Positions 49,315-58,422 are shown, counted from the first letter of the stretch. The stretch is DNA of 64,000 nt from Komagataeibacter swingsii (GCF_003207895.1 NZ_NKUB01000010.1:62001-126000); one strand, 5' to 3'. Numbers and translations: made by a program. The notes: a model not told the origin generated them from the letters alone.

Positions 49315-49426
49315 CAGATGTGATATTTTGCTGGACAGCAGGCCGGAAGTGACAAAAAAGGTAGTCCTGACGGCCGCGCTGTCCCCTTAATTGCGGGGCG
49401 AGCAGACAGGAAATGCATTCGCCGCC

Positions 49427-49454
49427 TTGGCGATCGCATCAAAACCGTGCTAAT
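49427..49454 (+). promoter_or_regulatory. possible acpP promoter
   Basis: TTGGCG (49427-49432), 16-base spacer, and GCTAAT (49449-49454). It lies in the 257-base gap before acpP, which otherwise shows no gene. ACP is needed in high amounts, so its own promoter would be expected. Confidence 0.3.
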
Positions 49455-49571
49455 CGCCCGCAGCTTCGTCCGAAGCGGGCTGGTGTGAAACACTGGTTTG
49501 CAGGGACGTTACAGGACGAACACGTTTCGAACCGCCCGTTTCTTTCAGGGGCAGACAGGAAGCAGAGACAG

Positions 49572-49811
49572 ATGAGCGAAATCGCCGATAAGGTTAAGAA
49601 GATCGTAGTCGAGCACCTTGGTGTGGACGAAAGCAAGGTCACCCCCGATGCCTCGTTCATCGATGATCTGGGCGCCGACAGCCTGGACACGGTTGAACTG
49701 GTCATGGCGTTCGAGGAAGCGTTCAGCGTCGAGATCCCCGAAGACGCCGCCGAGAAGATCACGACCGTGAAGGACGCGATCGACTATATCGAGAAGCAGA
49801 AAGCTGCCTGA
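49572..49811 (+). CDS. acpP: acyl carrier protein
   Basis: The main ACP of fatty acid synthesis, 79 residues, very acidic, starting [20 protein letters not shown]. Ser37 in [13 protein letters not shown] receives the 4'-phosphopantetheine arm. It is distinct from the second ACP at 62651-62902. It sits in the conserved order fabG-acpP-fabF. Confidence 0.98.
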   Translation: MSEIADKVKKIVVEHLGVDESKVTPDASFIDDLGADSLDTVELVMAFEEAFSVEIPEDAAEKITTVKDAIDYIEKQKAA

Positions 49812-49881
49812 TCGGTCTGTTTCCGATCATAATTACACGAATTCAGTCAGGTATCGTTACTTTCAGGAGCAGGACGGGTTG

Positions 49882-51165
49882 ATGCAGTCTACCGGATTGA
49901 CGTCTGGACAACGGCGCGTTGTCGTAACCGGTATGGGCATTGTCAGCCCACTGGGACTGGGTGTGGAGCGTAACTGGTCACGTCTCGTGGCCGGGGAAAA
50001 CGGCTTTGGCCGCATTTCTTCGTTCGACGCGTCCGACCTGCCGGCACAGGTCGCGGGCGAAGTGCCCGCGGGGCCGACGGAAAGTGGCGGCCTGACCCTT
50101 TCGGACTGGATACCCGTCAAGGACCAGAAAAAGATGGATCGTTTCATCCATCTTGGTCTTGTGGCGGCGACCGAGGCGGTCGAGGATTCGGGCTGGAAGC
50201 CGGAATCGGAAGAAGACCGCTGCCGCACCGGTGTCATGATCGGTTCGGGGATTGGTGGCCTCCAGACCATTTACGAGGCATCGGTGACGGTGAAGGAAGG
50301 ACGGGCACGCCGCCTGTCACCCTTCTTCATCCCGTCCGCCCTGATCAACCTGGTCTCGGGGCATGTTTCGATCAAATACGGATTCAAGGGACCGAACCAT
50401 TCGGTCGTCACGGCCTGCGCCACGGGCGTACATGCCATTGGCGACGCCGCGCGCATGATCATGCTGGGCGATGCGGATGTCATGGTCGCCGGCGGGGCCG
50501 AAGCCGCCGTGTGCCCGCTGGGCATCGCGGGGTTCTGTTCCGCCAAGGCCCTGTCCACCCATTTCAACGATGAACCGGAAAAGGCATCCCGCCCGTGGGA
50601 CCGTGACCGCGACGGTTTCGTGATGGGTGAAGGCGCCGGTATCGTGGTGCTGGAAGAATACGAACACGCCAAGGCCCGTGGCGCCAAGATCTATGCCGAA
50701 GTCATCGGCTACGGCATGTCGGGCGATGCGCACCACATCACAGCACCCGCCGCCGGGCATGAAGGCGCTTTCCGCGCCATGCAGAACGCCCTGCGCAGCG
50801 CGGGCCTGACCCCGGCCGACATCCAGTACGTCAATGCTCATGGCACGTCCACCATGGCGGATGACCTGGAACTGGAAGCGGTTGAACGCCTGTTTGGCGA
50901 TGATGCGCGCAATCTGGCCATGTCGTCCACCAAGTCCGCCACCGGCCACCTGCTGGGGGCTGCGGGCGCGGTGGAAGCGATCTATTCCATCCTTGCCATT
51001 CGCGATAACGTGGCGCCGCCCACGCTCAACCTGGATAACCCGTCGCGTGAAAGCGTGATCGACCGGATCGCGCATACGGCGCAGGAACGCAAGATCGATA
51101 CGATCCTGTCCAACAGTTTCGGGTTTGGCGGGACCAATGCCAGCGTGATCTTGCGCGGCGTGTGA
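49882..51165 (+). CDS. fabF: 3-oxoacyl-ACP synthase II
   Basis: Condensing enzyme elongating acyl-ACP. It has 427 residues, with RRVVVTGMGIVSPLG, active-site Cys in VVTACATGVHAIG, and catalytic His in NAHGTSTMADD and STKSATGHLLGAAG; GFGGTNAS closes the fold. AGGAGC and AGGACGGG lie upstream of ATG 49882. An intrinsic terminator follows after four bases. Confidence 0.97.
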   Translation: MQSTGLTSGQRRVVVTGMGIVSPLGLGVERNWSRLVAGENGFGRISSFDASDLPAQVAGEVPAGPTESGGLTLSDWIPVKDQKKMDRFIHLGLVAATEAVEDSGWKPESEEDRCRTGVMIGSGIGGLQTIYEASVTVKEGRARRLSPFFIPSALINLVSGHVSIKYGFKGPNHSVVTACATGVHAIGDAARMIMLGDADVMVAGGAEAAVCPLGIAGFCSAKALSTHFNDEPEKASRPWDRDRDGFVMGEGAGIVVLEEYEHAKARGAKIYAEVIGYGMSGDAHHITAPAAGHEGAFRAMQNALRSAGLTPADIQYVNAHGTSTMADDLELEAVERLFGDDARNLAMSSTKSATGHLLGAAGAVEAIYSILAIRDNVAPPTLNLDNPSRESVIDRIAHTAQERKIDTILSNSFGFGGTNASVILRGV

Positions 51166-51169
51166 GACC

Positions 51170-51193
51170 GGGGCGCCTGCGGGCGCCCCTTTT
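51170..51193 (+). terminator. intrinsic terminator after fabF
   Basis: GGGGCGCC (51170-51177) pairs with GGCGCCCC (51182-51189) around TGCG, followed by TTTT. The T-run is short, so read-through into mltG is plausible. Confidence 0.7.
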
Positions 51194-51221
51194 CATTTCT
51201 GGGACAGGGTAAGGAGAGGGC

Positions 51222-52220
51222 GTGCGCAGGGTTCTGGCTGCACTTGGGCTGGTGTTTCTGGTGCTGGTCCTGTCCGCTCTGGCTATCGCCTTCATGGGGA
51301 TGCGGCATTACGAAGCCCCCGGTCCCCTGACCGAACAGCGTACGGTCGTGATCCCGCATGGCGGCACGGAACAGGTGCTGCTGACGTTGCAGCAGGCAGG
51401 CATTGTTGATGCCGGCCCGCTGACGCGCAGGGTGTTTGAAGCCGCAACCGCGCTGACCCGTGTGGATGGGGCGTTCCATGCCGCTGAACTGGTATTCCCC
51501 GCCCATGCCTCCATACAGCAGGTGCTGTTCGTGCTGCGACACGGCAGGCCGGTGGTGCACAGGCTGACAGTGCCCGAAGGCCTGTCCGCCATCCAGATTG
51601 CAAACCTGCTGGAACATGCGCCGTATATGGATGGCAGCTTTCCATTCCCTGCCGAAGGGGCGGTCATGCCGCTGACCTATGATTACGAATGGGGTATGCC
51701 GCGTGCGCAGATGCTGGCCCGCATGCAGCGCGCCATGGATCGCACGCTGGACCAGGCATGGGAAGGGCGGGAGGTGGACCCGACCATCATGAACCGACAT
51801 GACCTGCTGGTTCTGGCATCCATGATCGAGCGGGAGACGGGAAACCCGGCTGAACGGCCGATCGTGGCGCGTGTGTTCCTCAACCGCCTGCATCAGGGCA
51901 TGCGGCTGCAGTCCGACCCGACCGTGGTCTATGGGCTGAATCAGGGTGCGGGGCCACTGGGCCATGCCCTGTCCCATGCCGACCTCATGCAGCCTACGGC
52001 CTATAATACGTATGTGATAGCGGGCCTTCCGCCGGGGCCGATCTGTTCACCGGGGGCGGCGGCGCTGGAGGCCGCAGCCCACCCGGCACAGGGCGACCAG
52101 CTTTATTTCGTGGCGAACGGGCATGGGGGCCACGATTTTGCGGCGACGCTGGGGGATCATAACCGCAACGTATCGGCGTTTCGGGCCGGGAAACATGCAC
52201 AGGCCGCATCCCCCAGATAG
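51222..52220 (+). CDS. mltG: endolytic murein transglycosylase
   Basis: Inner-membrane lytic transglycosylase that cuts nascent glycan strands and sets their length. It has 332 residues. One N-terminal membrane helix (VLAALGLVFLVLVLSALAIAF) is followed by LysM-like and catalytic parts: LTVPEGLSAIQIANLL, the catalytic Glu in LASMIERETG, VFLNRLHQGMRLQSDPTVVYGL, NTYVIAGLPPGPICSPG. Translation begins at GTG 51222 with AAGGAGAGG in front. The fab-mltG linkage is widespread. Confidence 0.95.
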   Translation: MRRVLAALGLVFLVLVLSALAIAFMGMRHYEAPGPLTEQRTVVIPHGGTEQVLLTLQQAGIVDAGPLTRRVFEAATALTRVDGAFHAAELVFPAHASIQQVLFVLRHGRPVVHRLTVPEGLSAIQIANLLEHAPYMDGSFPFPAEGAVMPLTYDYEWGMPRAQMLARMQRAMDRTLDQAWEGREVDPTIMNRHDLLVLASMIERETGNPAERPIVARVFLNRLHQGMRLQSDPTVVYGLNQGAGPLGHALSHADLMQPTAYNTYVIAGLPPGPICSPGAAALEAAAHPAQGDQLYFVANGHGGHDFAATLGDHNRNVSAFRAGKHAQAASPR

Positions 52221-52249
52221 GGGGCGGGCGGCTGTGTCTGGCGGCGTGG

Positions 52250-53068
52250 TTACTGCGGCGGCAGGCTCTGGCTGCTGACCGATCCGGATGGGGCCGTTGC
52301 CATGGGCTGCGTCGTGGTGTCCGTATTCGTGGTGCTGGTCTTGCCATTCCTGTCCGGGCGGGCCTGTGCCGCAGTCAGGACCTCGGTCAGGGCAGAACGC
52401 AGCGGGTCCGCGCCTGAATTGTTGACCCGCATGGAAACCACGATGTCTTCCGGTCCCACGATCTGGTTGTAATAGGCCCGGTTGGCCGCACTGTTGACCC
52501 GCATCTTGGACCCGCCCAGGGCGGCGCCCGCGAACAGGCCCTTGGATTTCTGCACGCCCCGGATGGATGTGTTGTGTTCACCCGCCGTGCCGGTTTCCAG
52601 TCCCGACCCGGAGGAGGCGAAGGACGTGCCGACATCCGCGCTCAGCTTCATCTGGCTGTCCAGCAGGGACTGCACGCCGTCATCGGTCATGACGAACAGC
52701 ATGACCTCGACATCCTGCATGCCAAGCTGGAGGCCGAAATTGGCCGAGGACATGCGGTAGAACGCCGGGTCCGACCACGACCCGTGGGCGTCACGCGTCA
52801 GGAACACACAGCCGCCGCCCCCGCCGCCAAAGGCGATCGACATGCGAAAGACGGATGGGCAGACGATGACCCCGCGGGATTCAGCAAGGTAACGGGTCAC
52901 CTTGCTGCCTGCGGTCGCGGTGGAAAACATGTCACGAACGGTCAGGGTGGCGCGGTCCACCAGGCTCTGTTCTTCTTCCATGCTGGCAGCCATGGCGGCA
53001 TGCAGCGGCATCATCAGGGCCAGGGCGGCGAATGATGTCCTGATGAGATGAAACTTGTGCAAACCCAT
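52250..53068 (-). CDS. SYLF (Ysc84/DUF500) domain exported protein
   Basis: 272 residues with a signal peptide (FAALALMMPLHAAMAAS), then a SYLF lipid-binding-type domain: SRGVIVCPSVFRMSIAFGGGGGGCVFLTRD, FYRMSSANFGLQLGMQDVEVMLFVMTDDG, and GKSKGLFAGAALGG-like SKGLFAGAALGGSKM. The C-terminal 50 residues are a Thr/Ser-rich, low-complexity tail. SYLF proteins bind phosphoinositides in eukaryotes; the bacterial role is unknown, probably at the envelope. AAAGGGAGC precedes the start. Lipobox not seen. Confidence 0.8.
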   Translation of the reverse strand: MGLHKFHLIRTSFAALALMMPLHAAMAASMEEEQSLVDRATLTVRDMFSTATAGSKVTRYLAESRGVIVCPSVFRMSIAFGGGGGGCVFLTRDAHGSWSDPAFYRMSSANFGLQLGMQDVEVMLFVMTDDGVQSLLDSQMKLSADVGTSFASSGSGLETGTAGEHNTSIRGVQKSKGLFAGAALGGSKMRVNSAANRAYYNQIVGPEDIVVSMRVNNSGADPLRSALTEVLTAAQARPDRNGKTSTTNTDTTTQPMATAPSGSVSSQSLPPQ

Positions 53069-53194
53069 GCTCCCTTTCCGATTCGTAACGGCAGATCCAC
53101 CAAAACGGCCCGTGCCTTGGAGTGGTCCGTTTTCATGGCTGAATCATGGTCCATAAGGCAAGACCATGTGGCGCGATACAGCCATATATTGCGG

Positions 53195-53983
53195 TTATTT
53201 AAGGGAGACGCCCACCGCGTCCGACAGCGTATCGGCAATGCCGGGGGCAGCGGCAAGGATGTGGATGCCTCCCGTCAGCCCGCCATCGCGCAGGAAGGGC
53301 GACACGCGCGCGCCGGCTTCATCCAGCAGGACAAGGGCTGCGGCCACATCCCACAGGTTGATGCAGATTTCCAGATAACCGTCCTGCCGGCCGCAGGCGA
53401 CTTCCGCAAGCGCAATGGCGCCCGAACCACCGGAACGCGGCATGGCGCCAAGGTTCAGGATGGCGTCGATCTTCTGCTGGAATACGCCGGGGGGCACGCG
53501 GTTGCTCCATCCCATCTCGATCAGGGAAGACGCGGTATCGGTCACGGGCGAGGCATGGATGCGCTGGCCATTGAGGAACGCCCCGTGTCCACGCACTGCC
53601 GTATAGGTTTCGCCCAGCGCGGGCGCTTCGATAATGCCGGCAACAGGCGTGTCGCCATCCAGCAGCCCAAGCGAGATGCACCAGCGGTTGCGGCCACGTG
53701 CATAGTTGGATGTCCCGTCAATCGGGTCCACCACCCAGCGCAGGGTGCCGGTGCGGGTACGGCCTTCTTCTTCCCCCTGAAAGCCGTCCTCGGGGAACAG
53801 CATGCCGATTCGTTCGGAAATGAAGGCTTCCACCGCGCCATCGGTTTCCGTCAGCCAGTCCTGCGCGCTTTTCAGCGTGCCCTTGGGGCCGCCGGGGGCG
53901 GGGCGCATTTTCATGGCCAGGGCTGCTGCATCGCGCACGACTGAACGGGCGGCTTCAAAACGGGTCAGAATGGCCTGTGTCAT
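53195..53983 (-). CDS. inositol monophosphatase family protein
   Basis: Mg-dependent sugar/inositol phosphate phosphatase fold, 262 residues. Metal-binding motifs are GEEEG (70-74), WVVDPIDGTSNYARG (86-91 core) and the C-terminal INLWDVAAALVLLDEAG. Substrates in this family include inositol-1-phosphate, histidinol phosphate and PAP. It is last in a minus-strand operon with lipid-related genes, 30 bases after mmcB. A part in sphingolipid head-group metabolism is possible but unproven. Confidence 0.87.
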   Translation of the reverse strand: MTQAILTRFEAARSVVRDAAALAMKMRPAPGGPKGTLKSAQDWLTETDGAVEAFISERIGMLFPEDGFQGEEEGRTRTGTLRWVVDPIDGTSNYARGRNRWCISLGLLDGDTPVAGIIEAPALGETYTAVRGHGAFLNGQRIHASPVTDTASSLIEMGWSNRVPPGVFQQKIDAILNLGAMPRSGGSGAIALAEVACGRQDGYLEICINLWDVAAALVLLDEAGARVSPFLRDGGLTGGIHILAAAPGIADTLSDAVGVSLK

Positions 53984-54013
53984 CGGGTAACCTTTTCTTG
54001 GGGTCAGAAAATC

Positions 54014-54514
54014 TCATTCCACGCGGAGCGCCGTTTTCACCGCGTGTTCCACCTGTGGCATTTCCATCCTGCCTAAACGCTCTGCGGCCTGCATGGCAAA
54101 CTGAAGTGTAAGCTGCCGCCGCCGCGCCGGGGCCAGCGCGGTATGTGGCGAGGGGCGCAGGATCGCGCAGTCAACACAGGTCGCACTCCCTTCCACGCCA
54201 TGGCCTGTCGCGGCCATGATCAGGCCGGTGGTATCGGGCAGGACAGCCTGTGGAAAATCCTGGTTCACGGCAAAATACATCTGGTCGCACCACGGTACAT
54301 ACTCGTGCCATTTCTGGTCGGCGCGGAAATCGGGCAGGCCGGACTTGATCTCGATACAGATGAAATGCCCCTTGGGCGTCAGCGCCATGATATCCGCGCG
54401 CCTGCGGCCCGGCAGGGTGAATTCATGCAGTGCTGCCCAGCCATGCAACCTGCACATCTGGCTTGCGCCGGTACGGATTGCGGACTGGATCTGCGGTGCG
54501 GTCGGGCGGGGCAT
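54014..54514 (-). CDS. mmcB: MmcB family DNA repair protein
   Basis: 166 residues with a PD-(D/E)XK nuclease-like core: GRRRADIMALTPKG (Asp41) and FICIEIKSG (Glu55, Lys57), then DFRADQKWHEYVPWCDQMYFAV. MmcB of Caulobacter is SOS-linked and associated with alternative polymerase repair. Its place here, between a nucleotidyltransferase and an IMPase-like gene, is not explained by repair and may just be operon hitch-hiking. No LexA box was identified. Confidence 0.85.
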   Translation of the reverse strand: MPRPTAPQIQSAIRTGASQMCRLHGWAALHEFTLPGRRRADIMALTPKGHFICIEIKSGLPDFRADQKWHEYVPWCDQMYFAVNQDFPQAVLPDTTGLIMAATGHGVEGSATCVDCAILRPSPHTALAPARRRQLTLQFAMQAAERLGRMEMPQVEHAVKTALRVE

Positions 54515-54530
54515 TGGGCGGATGGGGCGA

Positions 54531-55298
54531 TCAGGTCGCGGGCGCCACGGATAGCAGGCGGGTTACCAGTTCAAGGTCCGCGGGCTTGTCCACATCCACC
54601 GCCGCGCGCCCATCCGGCAGGGGCACCAGGGCCACCCGTGCATGCGATAGCTGCCCGATGCGGCGGCAGACGTCAGCGCGGGTCAGGCGCCGCAGGATAA
54701 AGCGCAGCAGGATACCTAGCCCCAGGATGCGCGCCATCCTGAACGGGTGCTTGCGCTCGGCTTCCAGCTTCTGCCACAGCCGTATCACGCCATAGGCGGC
54801 GGGCGTGCGGAACAGGAACATGTTGCAGCCCGAAAACGCACCATCCGCCAGCCGGATCATGGTGCGTTTCGTGCCCGGCACGTCACGCTGTATATCCGGT
54901 TCCATCGCGATGCCGGCCGCGACATCACACCCGCTGTCCCGCGCGCCCTGCATGAAGGCGCGGATCCAGCCTGGTTCCAGCAGGGCATGGTCGGCGGTCG
55001 TGACCAGCAGGGGCGTGCCCAGCGTGTCCAGCGCCCGCATGACGCTGGCGCTGGGACCGGCCGCGGGAGGAATGAAGGTCACGTTGTCAGGCACGATGCC
55101 GGCAAGGACGTCAGGCCGTTCGATGCAGATGGCAATCCTGCCGATGCCTTCGACCGCCTGCAGGGCCGAGATGACCCGGCTGATCATCGGGGTGCCACAT
55201 ATTGGCAGGATGGCCTTGTGCGAAATGCCCGCCGCCTGCGCCATCGGGTCGGGACGGCCCGGCCGGCTGCCCGCCAGGATCAGAACATTCAGCCCCAT
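54531..55298 (-). CDS. MobA-like NTP transferase domain protein
   Basis: 255 residues with a nucleotidyltransferase Rossmann fold. It starts MGLNVLILAGSRPGRPDP, an expanded form of the usual LAGGxSxRMG loop, then HKAILPICGTPMISRVI, PLLVTTADHALLEPGW (the metal Asp in TADHA), and VDVDKPADLELVT at the end. This suggests transfer of a nucleotide to a phosphorylated substrate (sugar-, polyol- or lipid-head-group phosphate). It is coupled to the hydroxylase gene (six-base gap). The substrate is unknown. A head-group activating enzyme for the sphingolipid locus is an attractive guess. Confidence 0.75.
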   Translation of the reverse strand: MGLNVLILAGSRPGRPDPMAQAAGISHKAILPICGTPMISRVISALQAVEGIGRIAICIERPDVLAGIVPDNVTFIPPAAGPSASVMRALDTLGTPLLVTTADHALLEPGWIRAFMQGARDSGCDVAAGIAMEPDIQRDVPGTKRTMIRLADGAFSGCNMFLFRTPAAYGVIRLWQKLEAERKHPFRMARILGLGILLRFILRRLTRADVCRRIGQLSHARVALVPLPDGRAAVDVDKPADLELVTRLLSVAPAT

Positions 55299-55304
55299 CT
55301 GTGG

Positions 55305-56087
55305 TCACGCCGCGTTACGGGTGGTGTTCGCGCCATCGGGCCGGTCACGCGGGGGGGCGCCGGTTTCTTCCATCACCCACGGGTAATGCTTGGCCTCGTT
55401 CACGTCATAACCGAGGTTGAACACGGTCGGGCTGCGCGGGCAGCCACGGGCGTCGACGTAATAGCTGCGGAACAGGCGGTCCGCCACAAAGCTGGTAATG
55501 CCGTAATTGCCGTTCTCGTTATGGAAATGGTGCAGCACGTGGCGCTGCTTCATCCGCTGGATCCAGCCCATGCGGGGCTTGTAGTTCAGGTGCTGGATGC
55601 AGTGGAAGAATTCATAGATGCACGTGATGGTCAGCCCCGCGCCGAAAGCCGCCGCCGCCCCGGCTATGCTGCCGATGGCGTAGCCGATGGGAATGGTGAC
55701 GATGGCAATGGTCGGGATGGTGTTGAGCGGGGAGCCGAACAGCACATCCAGCAGGTGGGGATCCTGATGGTGATCGAAATGGATGCGCTTCCACAGCGAG
55801 GCGCTCCATTTCATGCGATAAAGGAAACGCCCATGCAGGATGAAACGGTGGATGCCGTACCATACCAGCGGATAGACCAGGATGACGGATGCGATGCTGA
55901 CCGCCACCGGTGCGAGGGATGTGAAATTATATACCATCAACGCGTAGCTGACCAGCGCCAGTGCGAAATACAGCACGATGGTGGGATAGGTCAGGTAGGC
56001 AATCCAGAGCTGGGATAGGTTCATCTTGCCCAGGTCAAAGCTGCGACCCGTTCTGATGGAACTGTTTTTGAGGGTATTCGTAATCAT
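55305..56087 (-). CDS. membrane fatty acid hydroxylase / sterol desaturase family protein
   Basis: 260-residue integral membrane diiron oxygenase. Histidine motifs occur at HRFILH (80-85), HFDHH (103-107), HCIQH (162-166) and HVLHHFH (183-189), matching the 8-His pattern of the superfamily; four membrane segments lie between. Vinegar bacteria are reported to contain 2-hydroxypalmitoyl-sphinganine ceramides, so alpha-hydroxylation of the ceramide acyl chain is a reasonable candidate reaction. Its ATG overlaps the lptG stop (ATGA), tying it to transport genes. The long upstream frame to 56240 lies inside lptG and is rejected. Confidence 0.85.
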   Translation of the reverse strand: MITNTLKNSSIRTGRSFDLGKMNLSQLWIAYLTYPTIVLYFALALVSYALMVYNFTSLAPVAVSIASVILVYPLVWYGIHRFILHGRFLYRMKWSASLWKRIHFDHHQDPHLLDVLFGSPLNTIPTIAIVTIPIGYAIGSIAGAAAAFGAGLTITCIYEFFHCIQHLNYKPRMGWIQRMKQRHVLHHFHNENGNYGITSFVADRLFRSYYVDARGCPRSPTVFNLGYDVNEAKHYPWVMEETGAPPRDRPDGANTTRNAA

Positions 56088-57193
56088 CGCTCTTCGATCC
56101 TCAGTAGCACGGTGATGACGCCAAGGATGAAAATCAGGATCCCGACGAATATCGCCATAAGCGAGGGCAATGTTCCCGCATTTCCCAGTGCGCGCAACAG
56201 TCCCTGGAATACGATAAATAGCAGGCCCGCGCCCAGACACCAGATTGGCAGCCAGCTGCGCGTTCCGGCCCGCGGTGGGATATAGACCACCGGAACGGCC
56301 AGTAACAGCATTACCGTGAATGTCACGGGTAACATGATGCGTCCCAGTATTTCCGTCAGGAAAAAGGACGGGGACTGGCTGGAAGGCAGCGCGCCGCGCT
56401 GTTCATCCAGCATTGTGTTGATGGACTGTGTAAAGCTGACCGTCAACTGCATGATATATCCCGGCGTCAGTGACGCGGGCCAGTCCAGCCTTACGCTCTG
56501 GTCAGGGGGCGTATCAAGCAGGTCCACGCGCGTGGGGCTTATGACGCTGAGTACATGTGTTGGCGTGCCATACCAGTGGCCATGGATGTAATGGACATCC
56601 GCCAGCGTCGTGATTTTCTCCAGCAGGCTGCGCTGGTCGCGGTGATAGACGGTCACCGTATTCAGCATCGTGCCGCCAGAACTCAGGTAAATGATGTTTA
56701 TCAGGTCATTACCGGAGCGGATCCAGTAATTGTGCCTGTTTTTCGCGGCATGTGGCGCGGTGGCGTTCCACCATTGCGCCAGCGCCAGTTCGGTGCGGGG
56801 CGTGACCTGGTCATCCACGATTCCACACAGGACGCCCAGCGCGATGGTGGTGGGCAGCAGCAGCTTGACCAGCCCGGGCGTGGACAGCCCGGCCGCGCGC
56901 ATGATCGAGATCTCGTTTGATGTGGTCAGTTGCAGTAGGGTCAGCAGCGTGCCGATCAGCACCGCGATGGGCATGGCGTTGCCCAGCAGCAGCGGCAGGT
57001 GCAGCACGGCGTAGTACAGCACTCCCGTCAGCCCCAGCTTGCGGTGCATGATTTCCGTCACCTGCTCCAGCAGCGCCAGGATTTCCATGAGCGCCACGAC
57101 GATGATGGTGGTCGTGAACACCTTGGACAGCAGTTCGCGCGACAGGTAGCCCAGCAGGACCGTGCCGTTGTCCAGACGCAGCCGGAGCTTCAT
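56084..57193 (-). CDS. lptG: LptG-type permease
   Basis: Inner-membrane half of an LptB2FG-like exporter that extracts lipids from the inner membrane. It has 369 residues, with membrane helices near the N-terminus (VFTTTIIVVALMEILALLEQV, YYAVLHLPLLLGNAMPIAVLIGTLLTLLQ) and C-terminus, a beta-jellyroll periplasmic domain between, and the ATPase-contacting NEISIMRAAGLS coupling-helix motif. ATGA overlaps join it to lptF upstream and the hydroxylase downstream. Whether this is the LPS system or a second, lipid-specific pair cannot be told. Confidence 0.92.
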   Translation of the reverse strand: MKLRLRLDNGTVLLGYLSRELLSKVFTTTIIVVALMEILALLEQVTEIMHRKLGLTGVLYYAVLHLPLLLGNAMPIAVLIGTLLTLLQLTTSNEISIMRAAGLSTPGLVKLLLPTTIALGVLCGIVDDQVTPRTELALAQWWNATAPHAAKNRHNYWIRSGNDLINIIYLSSGGTMLNTVTVYHRDQRSLLEKITTLADVHYIHGHWYGTPTHVLSVISPTRVDLLDTPPDQSVRLDWPASLTPGYIMQLTVSFTQSINTMLDEQRGALPSSQSPSFFLTEILGRIMLPVTFTVMLLLAVPVVYIPPRAGTRSWLPIWCLGAGLLFIVFQGLLRALGNAGTLPSLMAIFVGILIFILGVITVLLRIEER

Positions 57194-58422
57194 GTCCCGC
57201 TTTCCACGATGCGGCGGGGCAGGCCATCGGCGGACAGTTCGCGTGGCGCAATAGCCGGCCCACGGGTCAGGAGGATGCGGATGCCACCGGCCTGGTGGAT
57301 CAGCATGCCGACACAGATCACGGCGAATAGGAGGGTCGGCAGCCAGATGACCAGCAGCGGGGACATGTGCATGTTGGCGACAAAGCTCATCCCCATCTGC
57401 AATGTATGGTCAAAGCTGACCAGTGTGATCGCGGCGATGGCCAGGCCGGGATTGCCCCGCTGCCGCTTGCGCACGCCGGCCAGCGCGCAGGCCAGGATGG
57501 GGATGAACGGAATGGCCGCCGTGCGGGCCAGGCGGAAGTGCAGTTCGGCAATCATGTAGGAGTGGCTGACGGACGGGTTGCCATGTCGTATACCGTAATA
57601 CAGTTCGGGGACCGTCAGTTCGCGTTCGGTCTCGCCACGTCCGTTATAGGCTTCATCATCCAGCTTGCCATTGCTCGAGATCATGCGGGTAGTACGGGTG
57701 AACCCCGTAACGGAAGGCTGCTTGTCACCGCTATCCGTCACGATGGTGCCATCTACCAGGTCAAGGCGTATCTGTGATCCGTCGGCGGGGTTGTAGAGAT
57801 AGCCCTTCTGTGCGGAAATATAGCGTATATGCGCCTTGTCCGACCGGTCGCGTATGAAGACATGCCACAGGCGAGACCCGGCGTGGTCGACCGTTTCCGC
57901 CGTAAGCACGATATTGTCCGAAATCGCGAACATCTTTGATTGCAGATGCGGCGTCCATCCCGCGTGGCTGGCGAAATAGAAGGCCGAGCGGTAGTCATAA
58001 CGCGCATAGGGCTGGATGAACCCGTAAAGCGAAAAGGCCAGCACCCCGAATACCGCGCCTGTCAGGACAAAGGGCTGGCAGATGCGGAAGATCGAGACCC
58101 CGCTTGCGGTCAGGGCATCGATTTCGTGGTTGGCGCTCATGCGCCGGATCACGGAGAACACGCTTACGCACATGGCGGCGGGCAACGCCAGCCCCAGGTA
58201 ATGCGGCACAAGGTCGCTGAGCAGCGCGACAAACGTCTTCATCGAACTGCCATTGGCCGCCAGCATGTCGAACAGCACCAGCAGCCGTTCCAGCAGCAGG
58301 GCGGCCATGACCACGCCCAGCGCAATGGAAAACGGCGGCACGACCTGACGCAGCAGGTAGCGGTCCATTGTGCTGGGAGCGAGCTTTTCCATTATCCGCT
58401 CTGAAAAGGACATCTGACTCAT
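57190..58422 (-). CDS. lptF: LptF-type permease
   Basis: Partner of LptG, 410 residues. MDRYLLRQVVPPFSIALGVV begins the first helix; a second is LLSDLVPHYLGLALPAAMCVSVFSVIRRM; the coupling motif is NHEIDALTASGVS, followed by a jellyroll and three C-terminal helices. Several ATGs are possible (58449, 58422, 58392, 58368); 58422 is chosen because it overlaps the metallophosphoesterase stop as ATGA, the pattern used throughout this operon. An LptB-type ATPase gene is not in the window. Confidence 0.91.
   Translation of the reverse strand: MSQMSFSERIMEKLAPSTMDRYLLRQVVPPFSIALGVVMAALLLERLLVLFDMLAANGSSMKTFVALLSDLVPHYLGLALPAAMCVSVFSVIRRMSANHEIDALTASGVSIFRICQPFVLTGAVFGVLAFSLYGFIQPYARYDYRSAFYFASHAGWTPHLQSKMFAISDNIVLTAETVDHAGSRLWHVFIRDRSDKAHIRYISAQKGYLYNPADGSQIRLDLVDGTIVTDSGDKQPSVTGFTRTTRMISSNGKLDDEAYNGRGETERELTVPELYYGIRHGNPSVSHSYMIAELHFRLARTAAIPFIPILACALAGVRKRQRGNPGLAIAAITLVSFDHTLQMGMSFVANMHMSPLLVIWLPTLLFAVICVGMLIHQAGGIRILLTRGPAIAPRELSADGLPRRIVESGT

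Noticed and set aside
55305-56240. Longer hydroxylase starting at 56240
   Set aside because: The extra 51 residues overlap lptG and do not match the family; the ATGA overlap at 56087 is the better start.
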